Assembly (NCBI GenBank): GCA_964423475.1
Contig: CAYRFD010000033.1
Location: 1 to 10,405 of the forward strand
Length of the DNA: 10,405 bases
Direction: 5' to 3'
Source of the DNA: JAUPVN01 sp964423475
GTDB lineage: Bacteria; Patescibacteriota; Saccharimonadia; Saccharimonadales; CAIOMD01
A model generated the notes under the pieces. It was given only the letters and a program-made list of their open reading frames with translations. It made no database searches and was not told where the DNA came from. A program made the position numbers and the translations under genes. This document shows, one piece after another, positions 6,657-10,405 of the stretch (its first letter is position 1; every line of letters starts with the position of its first letter).

Positions 6657-7039
6657 TATTAGGTATAAAAACAGATCAGCCAGAAGCCACAATATGTTTG
6701 TATAATGGTAAAAATAAAGAAGTATATTCTTGGCAGGCCCATAGGCAATTGTCTGATACTATTAATATTAAAATACAAGATTTACTAGATAAAAATGGTC
6801 TAAAATATAATGATCTAACAGATTTGGTGGTATTTAAGGGGCCAGGTAGTTTTACGGGTTTAAGAATAGGTATTACAGTTGCCAATACGTTAGCTTATAG
6901 TTTAAACATACCAATTGTAAGCACTAATGGTGAAGATTGGTTTAATAATGGTTTAGATATGCTAAAAAATGGTAAAAATAGTAAAATTATACTTCCTGAA
7001 TATGGCGCTCCTGTGCATATTACTAAACCCAAAAAGTAA
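6653..7039 (+). CDS. tsaB: TsaB, minimal form lacking most of the C-terminal domain
   Basis: TsaB is the inactive ASKHA-fold partner that dimerises with TsaD in t6A synthesis. Only 128 residues are encoded, against about 220-240 in classical TsaB. The N-terminal lobe is complete, with ILGIKTDQPEATICLY (2-17) and the hallmark GPGSFTGLRIG (63-73) of the dimer interface. The residue that is Asp in the usual 'IDTS' start of the family is Lys here. After about residue 100 the second lobe is absent, but the ending ILPEYGAPVHITKPKK resembles the extreme C-terminus of full-length TsaB (a P-Y-hydrophobic tail rich in Lys). This suggests internal loss of a lobe rather than simple truncation. I believe short TsaB proteins of this style recur in CPR genomes, so it is probably functional rather than a pseudogene. 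The start overlaps the tsaE stop. Confidence 0.85.
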   Translation: MILGIKTDQPEATICLYNGKNKEVYSWQAHRQLSDTINIKIQDLLDKNGLKYNDLTDLVVFKGPGSFTGLRIGITVANTLAYSLNIPIVSTNGEDWFNNGLDMLKNGKNSKIILPEYGAPVHITKPKK

Positions 7040-7086
7040 AATAATTGCCCTTAGTTAACTAAATGGCGTATTATATTAGTAAGGAT

Positions 7087-7102
7087 ATCTCATTTTTGAG
7101 AT
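7087..7102 (+). other. Small hairpin downstream of tsaB
   Basis: ATCTCA (7087-7092) and TGAGAT (7097-7102) pair around a TTTT loop. It lies 48 nt after the tsaB stop and is not followed by a T-tract, so it is a weak candidate for a transcript-end or processing hairpin rather than a convincing intrinsic terminator. Confidence 0.3.
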
Positions 7103-7110
7103 TCCGATTA

Positions 7111-7139
7111 TTGACTTAATGATTATTTGCTACTAATAA
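7111..7139 (+). promoter_or_regulatory. Possible rny promoter with a good -35 box
   Basis: TTGACT at 7111-7116 is one base from the consensus -35. At 17-bp spacing the -10 position reads TAATAA (7134-7139), a poor match. A TGC-TACTAA stretch at 7128-7136 resembles an extended -10 but is also imperfect. One or both could drive rny-ymdB; otherwise the operon is read through from tsaE-tsaB. Confidence 0.35.
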
Positions 7140-7195
7140 CAAGCCAAAAAGCGGCTAATGAAGTGATAGTGATGTTTGCTTTAAAAGGGCTTGTT
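7138..7195 (+). promoter_or_regulatory. Structured leader upstream of rny with alternative pairings
   Basis: AACAAGCC (7138-7145) is an exact reverse complement of GGCTTGTT (7188-7195). The inner AGCC (7142-7145) can instead pair with GGCT (7153-7156), so the two folds exclude one another. The distal arm ends a few bases before the purine-rich ribosome binding site GGGAAAGGA (7199-7207). This layout could tune translation or decay of the rny message. Pairing is seen in the sequence; function is inferred. Confidence 0.4.
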
Positions 7196-7214
7196 TGTGG
7201 GAAAGGACTAAAAT

Positions 7215-8741
7215 ATGGATCCAATATCAATTGGTGTAGCCCTAGCGGCTGCAATTGTTGCCGGTGGTGCAAGCTTTGGCGCGACTCAGGCAATTAACAA
7301 AAAAAAGCTTAGCGCCAATGCCAATCAGGCAGAAAAAGAACTAGCAAAAGCTCATAAAGAGGCTGCTGCTGTTACGCGAAAAGCAGAAGAAGAAGCTGCC
7401 AAAAAGGCAGAAGATTTGCGTAAAGAAGAACAGCAACTACGTAAAGAAATAAACGAAAAAGAAAATCGTATAAATAATCGTGAGTTAAATCTAGATAAAA
7501 AATTAGATGAACTAGATAAGCGTTCAGAAAAACTACGCACAAACGAAGACGAAGTAGAGGGTCTAAAAAATGAAATTAGAGAACTTCGTACTAAACAGCA
7601 AGAAAAGCTAGAAAAAATAGCCAAGCTTACAAAAACAGAAGCAGCCGATAAATTAATGAAGATGACTGAGCGAGATATCAAAAATGATCTTGCAGGTTTA
7701 ATTGTAAAATTGCAAAATGATGCTAAAGATCTTGCAGAAGAGCAAGGTGCTTCTATTATTGCGGCCGCTATGGAACGCATGGCAAGTGAAGTTACCGCAG
7801 AGCGTACTGTTACCGCCGTAAAATTACAAGACGAAGAAATGAAAGGTCGCATTATCGGCAAAGAGGGTCGTAATATTCAGGCCCTACAACGTGCTACTGG
7901 CGTAGATATCATGGTAGATGATACCCCAGGTATGATTATTTTAAGTAGTTTTGACCCAATACGTAGAGAAGTTGCAAGGGTAGCTTTAGAGATGCTCTTA
8001 AAAGACGGCCGAGTACACCCTGGTCGTATAGAAGAGGTAGTAGAAAAAGCTCAAAAACAAGTACTTAAAGAGGTTATAAGAGCTGGAGAAGATGCCGCCA
8101 GAGAAGTAGGTGTGGTTGGTGTTCCAAGAGAGCTTATTCAGCTAGTAGGAGAACTAAAATATCGAACGAGTTTTGGCCAAAATGTACTTAAGCATTCAAC
8201 CGAAATGGCTCATATGGCCGGTATAATCGCCGAACAAATTGGTGCAGATGTATTTGTTTGTAAATATGCAGCGCTTTTGCATGATATGGGTAAAGCCCTT
8301 ACTCATAAAGTAGAAGGCAAACACCATCATATTTCTGCAGAGATGGCCCGTAAATATGGAGTTCCAGATGCCGTTGTTCATGCAATAGAGGCCCACCACG
8401 ATGACATAGAGGCAACCACAACAGAGGCAATAGTGATACGAATAGTAGATGCAATTAGTGCAGCAAGGCCTGGTGCGCGTAATATTAGTGCAGAAAACTT
8501 TGCAGAGCGTATGCGAGAGCTAGAAAACGTTGCAACTAGCTTTGAGGGCATAGATAAGGCTTATGCAATTAGTGCTGGCCGAGAAGTTAGAGTAATAGTA
8601 AGGCCAAACGTAGTAGACGACCTAAGCGCCTTTAAGTTGGCACGTGATATTGCCACTAAAATAGAATCTACTATGCAGTACCCCGGTACAATAAAAATAA
8701 ATGTTATTAGAGAAACTCGTGCTATAGAATTTGCTAAATAA
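7215..8741 (+). CDS. rny: Ribonuclease Y
   Basis: RNase Y is a membrane-anchored endoribonuclease that starts mRNA decay. The 508-residue protein has the family architecture and usual length. An N-terminal membrane helix (about 5-27) is followed by a long charged coiled coil (about 35-175). Next comes a KH domain with GRIIGKEGRN (211-220) and VDDTPGMIILSSFDPIRREVA (starting near 234). The HD domain (about 325-420) has LKHSTEMAHMAG, the metal-binding HD pair in LLHDMGK (H356/D357), EAHHDD (392-397) and ISAARPGAR (414-422). GGGAAAGGA at 7199-7207 sets the ATG about 7 nt downstream, one of the clearest ribosome binding sites in the window. It is followed after 18 nt by ymdB, a pair often found together in Firmicutes. 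The structured leader suggests post-transcriptional control, possibly autoregulation, but that is inference. Confidence 0.97.
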   Translation: MDPISIGVALAAAIVAGGASFGATQAINKKKLSANANQAEKELAKAHKEAAAVTRKAEEEAAKKAEDLRKEEQQLRKEINEKENRINNRELNLDKKLDELDKRSEKLRTNEDEVEGLKNEIRELRTKQQEKLEKIAKLTKTEAADKLMKMTERDIKNDLAGLIVKLQNDAKDLAEEQGASIIAAAMERMASEVTAERTVTAVKLQDEEMKGRIIGKEGRNIQALQRATGVDIMVDDTPGMIILSSFDPIRREVARVALEMLLKDGRVHPGRIEEVVEKAQKQVLKEVIRAGEDAAREVGVVGVPRELIQLVGELKYRTSFGQNVLKHSTEMAHMAGIIAEQIGADVFVCKYAALLHDMGKALTHKVEGKHHHISAEMARKYGVPDAVVHAIEAHHDDIEATTTEAIVIRIVDAISAARPGARNISAENFAERMRELENVATSFEGIDKAYAISAGREVRVIVRPNVVDDLSAFKLARDIATKIESTMQYPGTIKINVIRETRAIEFAK

Positions 8742-8759
8742 AATATTCTTCAAGCAATC

Positions 8760-9554
8760 ATGAAAGTCTTATATGTAGGTGACGTAATGGGTAAGGCTGG
8801 TCGTTTAACGGTGTCAAAGATATTGCCAAAGATATGTTTGCAAAATAGTGTAGATATTGTAATAGCGCAAGCAGAAAACGTTAGCCATGGTAAGGGTATG
8901 AACATGTCGCACTACTCTCAACTAAAAGAATGTGGTGTTAATGGTTTTACAGGCGGTAACCATAGTTTTGGACGGCAAGACACAATAAATTTAGTAATTA
9001 ACTCAAATATGCCTGTTGTTGCGCCAGCAAATGTATTGGGTGACACATTTAATAATTATAAAATAGTTACAAAAAATGGTTTTAGTGTAGCCATTGTATC
9101 TTTACTTGGTTACACGATACCGGGTGGTTATGATGATAATACTCAAAACCCTTTAATTTGTATGGATAATTTATTACCAATTATTAAAAAAGAATTTTCT
9201 GGCCCTATTATTGTTAATTTTCATGGAGATATATCAAGCGAAAAGGTAATGATGGGGCATTTCTTAGATGGCAAAGTTGCAGCCGTTATTGGCGATCATT
9301 GGCATGTGCCAGCTGCAGATGAGCGTATTTTATCTAATGGTACAGCATATATTAGCGACGTTGGCATGTGTGGAGCGCTAAATTCTTCTTTAGGAGTAGA
9401 CTGGGATATTGCTATTGAACGCTGGAAGGGCTCTAAAGTTAAACATTGTATGTATGATGACCCACCGTATCAGTTTAATGCGGTTTTAATAGACGTAGAT
9501 AATACCAATAATAAAGCTAAAAGTATTAACCGTATAAGAGAAATTATTTATTAG
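8760..9554 (+). CDS. ymdB: YmdB-like metallophosphodiesterase (TIGR00282 family)
   Basis: Members of this family are binuclear metal phosphoesterases; in Bacillus, YmdB hydrolyses cyclic nucleotides such as cAMP and influences RNase Y-dependent gene expression. The 264-residue product matches the family length. All expected metal ligands are visible: D8 in VGDVMG, E39/N40 in AENVSHGKG, N67 with H68 in GGNHSFG, H155 in VNFHGDISSEK, and H180/H182 in GDHWHVPAADERIL. The terminal TAYISDVGMCG signature (195-205) is also present. The usual GNHTWD stretch reads GNHSFG and the usual THTHV reads DHWHV, so the second shell differs while the ligands are kept. The gene starts 18 nt after rny, apparently in one operon. 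Its stop codon lies in the loop of a terminator-like hairpin. In the YmdB literature this enzyme is distinct from the E. coli macrodomain protein of the same name. Confidence 0.93.
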   Translation: MKVLYVGDVMGKAGRLTVSKILPKICLQNSVDIVIAQAENVSHGKGMNMSHYSQLKECGVNGFTGGNHSFGRQDTINLVINSNMPVVAPANVLGDTFNNYKIVTKNGFSVAIVSLLGYTIPGGYDDNTQNPLICMDNLLPIIKKEFSGPIIVNFHGDISSEKVMMGHFLDGKVAAVIGDHWHVPAADERILSNGTAYISDVGMCGALNSSLGVDWDIAIERWKGSKVKHCMYDDPPYQFNAVLIDVDNTNNKAKSINRIREIIY

Positions 9555-9570
9555 TAAATAATTTCTCTTT
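9536..9570 (+). terminator. Terminator-like hairpin overlapping the ymdB stop
   Basis: AAGAGAAATTATTTA (9536-9550) and TAAATAATTTCTCTT (9555-9569) form a perfect 15-bp stem around a TTAG loop that includes the ymdB stop codon. The stem is AT-rich but long, and it runs into TTTATTTAT. It probably ends or stabilises the rny-ymdB transcript. The low GC makes it less certain than the terminators near 9716 and 10170. Confidence 0.6.
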
Positions 9571-9590
9571 ATTTATAGTATATTTTTGGG

Positions 9591-9596
9591 TATAAT
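9591..9596 (+). promoter_or_regulatory. -10 box for tRNA-Pro(TGG)
   Basis: A perfect TATAAT lies 22 nt before the mature tRNA 5' end, predicting a 5' leader of roughly 15 nt for RNase P to remove. A -35 element is weak (TTATTT at 17-bp spacing). Confidence 0.5.
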
Positions 9597-9617
9597 TACC
9601 CTTGTTACACTACTTAT

Positions 9618-9694
9618 CGGGGTGTGGCGCAGTTGGCTAGCGCGCCGCGTTTGGGACGCGGAGGCCGGAGGTTCGAGTCCTCTCACCCCGACCA
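9618..9694 (+). tRNA. tRNA-Pro, anticodon TGG
   Basis: The 77-nt gene folds as a full cloverleaf with acceptor CGGGGTG/CACCCCG, D arm GCGC/GCGC, anticodon arm CCGCG/CGCGG around loop TTTGGGA, and T arm GGAGG/CCTCT around TTCGAGT. The CCA end is encoded. The anticodon TGG, the C1-G72 pair and A73 are the expected bacterial proline identity elements. It should read CCA and, by wobble, other CCN codons. It has its own -10 box and terminator, so it looks like an independent unit between ymdB and the DUF5652-like gene. Confidence 0.97.
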
Positions 9695-9715
9695 TATTCG
9701 AAATCATTCGATTTT

Positions 9716-9744
9716 ACGAACCCGTCAAAGGGTTCGTTTAATTT
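9716..9744 (+). terminator. Intrinsic terminator after tRNA-Pro(TGG)
   Basis: ACGAACCC (9716-9723) pairs perfectly with GGGTTCGT (9730-9737) around GTCAAA, followed by TTAATTT. This is a good Rho-independent terminator 22 nt after the encoded CCA. Confidence 0.8.
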
Positions 9745-9771
9745 GTGGGTATTTTCTTTTTATGAACTCTG

Positions 9772-9777
9772 TATAAT
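9772..9777 (+). promoter_or_regulatory. -10 box for the DUF5652-like gene
   Basis: A perfect TATAAT predicts transcription from about 9783-9785. That excludes the upstream in-frame GTG at 9781 as a start and favours the ATG at 9796, giving a very short leader. No clear -35 box is present. Confidence 0.5.
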
Positions 9778-9795
9778 CTGGTGTATTATATATTT

Positions 9796-9996
9796 ATGGA
9801 TTTAGGAACGATTTCATCACAAGAATTTATATTCATAATATTAGGTAGTATTTGGTCTTTGGTGTGGAAGGCTTTTGCACTGTGGAAGGCTGCGGGCCAA
9901 AAAGATAAAGTTTGGTTTGTTGCACTAATAATTCTTAATACACTTGGTATATTAGATATACTCTATATTTTTGTTTTTTCTAAACGCAAACATTAA
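9796..9996 (+). CDS. Small two-helix membrane protein, DUF5652-like
   Basis: The 66-residue product consists almost wholly of two hydrophobic segments, about 9-30 and 40-59, with a short charged turn (AAGQKDK) between them and a basic C-terminus (SKRKH). The pattern WKAFALWKAA...KVWFVALIILNTLGILDILYIF matches what I know of DUF5652, a family of tiny membrane proteins common in CPR bacteria and archaea with no known function. A GTG at 9781 would add MYYIF, but the promoter position favours the ATG at 9796. There is no strong Shine-Dalgarno sequence, and the transcript may be nearly leaderless. It sits alone between a tRNA terminator and the chimeric tRNA-like element. With no clear promoter of its own, that element may be transcribed as the tail of this gene's message. 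Confidence 0.75.
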   Translation: MDLGTISSQEFIFIILGSIWSLVWKAFALWKAAGQKDKVWFVALIILNTLGILDILYIFVFSKRKH

Positions 9997-9999
9997 TTA

Positions 10000-10014
10000 C
10001 CCGATATTATCGGG
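10000..10014 (+). other. Hairpin pairing the leader with the 5' acceptor strand of the tRNA-like element
   Basis: CCCGAT (10000-10005) and ATCGGG (10009-10014) are exact reverse complements around ATT. The 3' arm contains the first four bases of the copied tRNA (CGGG). Since the element has no matching 3' acceptor strand, this leader hairpin may cap its 5' end instead. The corresponding leader before the intact tRNA-Pro(CGG) lacks the CCC. Confidence 0.4.
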
Positions 10015-10047
10015 GTGTGGCGCAGTTGGCTAGCGCGCAGCGTTCGG
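10003..10047 (+). repeat. Direct repeat, copy 1 (5' half of tRNA-Pro(CGG))
   Basis: This 45-bp stretch is identical to 10209-10253, offset by 206 bp. It covers 8 nt of leader and tRNA positions 1-36, ending exactly at the last anticodon base. Base 10002 differs from 10208, and base 10048 differs from 10254. Confidence 0.95.
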
Positions 10048-10190
10048 TGAGGTCTGCTGTTAGCAGACTGCAAGGCCGGAAACATGGCTCGCGAACGCGA
10101 CCAAGTTGAGGCGGGGTCGAGACAGATTTGCATGTTTTGCATGCAAGTATGATCGTGACCGCTGAGGTCAAAAGCCCAATGGGCTTTTAT
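10011..10190 (+). ncRNA. Chimeric tRNA-Pro-derived RNA or interrupted tRNA pseudogene
   Basis: Bases 10011-10047 equal the 5' half of the downstream tRNA-Pro(CGG) through the anticodon. About 110 nt of unrelated, GC-richer sequence follow. These contain hairpins at 10052-10068 (7 bp), 10089-10100 (4 bp, GAAC loop) and 10129-10146 (7 bp, loop TTTTG, starting TTGCATG). A segment GACCGCTGAGGTC (10157-10169) then resembles the tRNA's GACGCTGAGGCC, so CGCTG at 10160-10164 could restore the anticodon stem with CAGCG (10038-10042). The T-arm and acceptor 3' strand are missing and are replaced by an intrinsic terminator. Alternatively, GCGTTCG (10040-10046) can pair with CGAACGC (10092-10098). It cannot be a normal tRNA as written. 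It could be an insertion-disrupted tRNA gene or a regulatory RNA carrying a tRNA half. I recognise no group I intron, tmRNA, SRP or RNase P core. Confidence 0.6.
10170..10190 (+). terminator. Intrinsic terminator ending the tRNA-like element
   Basis: AAAAGCCC (10170-10177) and GGGCTTTT (10181-10188) form a perfect 8-bp stem with an AAT loop, followed by ATTATA. The A-run and T-run fit a Rho-independent terminator that may work in both directions. It separates the element from the intact tRNA-Pro(CGG). Confidence 0.75.
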
Positions 10191-10199
10191 TATACAATG

Positions 10200-10205
10200 T
10201 ATAAT
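10200..10205 (+). promoter_or_regulatory. -10 box for tRNA-Pro(CGG)
   Basis: A perfect TATAAT lies 17 nt before the mature 5' end of tRNA-Pro(CGG), predicting initiation near 10211-10213. The 45-bp duplicated segment begins at 10209, so the copy carries the transcribed start but not this promoter box. Confidence 0.55.
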
Positions 10206-10208
10206 GTA

Positions 10209-10253
10209 GATATTATCGGGGTGTGGCGCAGTTGGCTAGCGCGCAGCGTTCGG
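10209..10253 (+). repeat. Direct repeat, copy 2 (inside the tRNA-Pro(CGG) gene)
   Basis: This is the partner of the 45-bp exact repeat at 10003-10047. It begins close to the predicted transcription start and ends at anticodon position 36. Confidence 0.95.
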
Positions 10254-10293
10254 GACGCTGAGGCCGGAAGTTCAAATCTTCTCACCCCGACCA
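10217..10293 (+). tRNA. tRNA-Pro, anticodon CGG
   Basis: The 77-nt gene folds as a complete cloverleaf with acceptor CGGGGTG/CACCCCG, D arm GCGC/GCGC, anticodon arm CAGCG/CGCTG around TTCGGGA, and T arm GGAAG/CTTCT around TTCAAAT. CCA is encoded. The CGG anticodon reads CCG. Proline identity elements C1-G72 and A73 are present. Compared with the TGG gene at 9618, changes in the anticodon and T stems are compensatory, which argues for a functional, older paralogue. Confidence 0.96.
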
Positions 10294-10309
10294 AAATATT
10301 TAATATTTT
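10293..10309 (+). terminator. AT-only hairpin after tRNA-Pro(CGG)
   Basis: AAAATAT (10293-10299) and ATATTTT (10303-10309) are reverse complements around TTA. The hairpin directly follows the CCA and could mark the transcript end, but it has no GC pairs and no long T-tract. Confidence 0.3.
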
Positions 10310-10358
10310 ATATATTCAACCCCCCAAACCATAAGCAAAATAATGTAAAAAAATATAC

Positions 10359-10387
10359 TTGACATAATAACATAAGTGTGATAATAT
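10359..10387 (+). promoter_or_regulatory. Strong rightward promoter at the window edge
   Basis: A perfect -35 TTGACA (10359-10364) is followed by TGT-GATAAT (10377-10385) with 15-bp spacing and an extended -10, or by TAATAT (10382-10387) at 17-bp spacing. It should drive a gene or RNA starting just beyond the window. No coding start within the window is supported. Confidence 0.6.
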
Positions 10388-10405
10388 GTATCCAATACCT
10401 AAGGG

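Noticed and set aside
7040..7214. Frameshifted remainder of tsaB
   Set aside because: No frame after the stop shows the missing TsaB lobe, and the intact KPKK ending argues for a complete short protein.
7352..7861. 169-aa minus-strand frame inside rny
   Set aside because: It is a Ser/Phe-rich shadow of the Lys/Glu-rich coiled coil of RNase Y, with no family resemblance.
9781..9795. GTG start for the DUF5652-like protein
   Set aside because: The TATAAT at 9772-9777 predicts transcription from about 9784, downstream of this codon. The ATG at 9796 is preferred.
10048..10130. SRP RNA-like GGCCGGAA segment, or a tmRNA or RNase P RNA fragment
   Set aside because: The conserved SRP domain IV (GGAA tetraloop with the GGA-AGCA side) is not formed, and no tmRNA tag frame or RNase P core is visible.
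10048..10159. Group I intron in tRNA-Pro
   Set aside because: The insert is about 110 nt, and I could not find a P3/P7 core or a consistent guanosine-binding segment. The downstream part of the tRNA is also missing, so splicing could not restore a tRNA from this copy alone.
10150..10190. T-box riboswitch (TGACCGC followed by a terminator)
   Set aside because: The resemblance to the T-box sequence is partial, no Stem I or AG-bulge features are present, and the downstream gene is a tRNA rather than a synthetase or amino-acid gene.
10003..10253. attL/attR of an integrated mobile element
   Set aside because: The repeats are only 206 bp apart, enclose no gene and there is no integrase in the window. 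A tiny relic cannot be excluded.
10128..10334. 68-aa open reading frame
   Set aside because: It runs through the terminator and the whole tRNA-Pro(CGG) gene, so it is not a plausible protein.
1..10405. CRISPR array, insertion sequence or toxin-antitoxin pair
   Set aside because: No spaced short repeats, transposase motifs or recognisable toxin/antitoxin proteins are present. The only sizeable direct repeats are the tRNA-derived ones.

Overview
The window is an AT-rich bacterial chromosome segment that reads with the standard bacterial code: recX ends in TGA, and tsaE ends in a TGA overlapping the tsaB start. Several traits point to a Candidate Phyla Radiation bacterium, most likely Saccharibacteria (TM7). 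These are a very short TsaB that keeps only the N-terminal domain and a C-terminal tail, a recA/recX pair with a small hydrolase between them, a DUF5652-type mini membrane protein, sparse Shine-Dalgarno sequences and tight gene packing. The phylum assignment is inferred from gene style and order, not from a search.

Region 1 (56-3066, minus strand) is a type IV pilus operon, pilB then pilC, with a 2-nt gap. It faces away from recA across a compact divergent promoter region (3067-3235). That region holds an extended -10 promoter for recA and a perfect 9-bp inverted repeat lying across the predicted transcription start. Region 2 (3236-5444, plus) is recA, an RBBP9/YdeN-like serine hydrolase and recX, separated by only 8 and 2 nt, so very likely one transcript. 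A PRC-barrel-like gene on the minus strand runs into the recX 3' end with a 46-nt coding overlap.

Region 3 (6189-7039, plus) is tsaE-tsaB, part of the machinery that makes the t6A37 tRNA modification, with a 4-nt ATGA overlap. Region 4 (7215-9554, plus) is rny (RNase Y) and ymdB (a TIGR00282-type metallophosphodiesterase), a pairing well known from Firmicutes. It follows a leader with mutually exclusive inverted repeats and ends in a terminator-like hairpin whose loop is the ymdB stop codon.

Region 5 (9591-10405) is an RNA-rich block: tRNA-Pro(TGG), a 66-aa DUF5652-like membrane protein, a chimeric tRNA-like element and tRNA-Pro(CGG). The element (about 10003-10190) is the most unusual item here. 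A 45-bp exact copy of the start of the tRNA-Pro(CGG) gene runs from about its transcription start through the last anticodon base. It is followed by about 110 nt of hairpin-rich sequence that fits no RNA family I recognise, then a near-copy of the 3' anticodon arm, and finally a good intrinsic terminator in place of the T-arm and acceptor. It may be a degenerate interrupted tRNA or a tRNA-derived small RNA. I cannot tell which from sequence alone.

Functionally the window joins DNA uptake or surface motility (PilB/PilC), recombination (RecA/RecX), tRNA maturation and modification (TsaE/TsaB, tRNA-Pro genes) and RNA turnover (RNase Y, YmdB). No mobile-element gene, CRISPR array or obvious defence gene is present.
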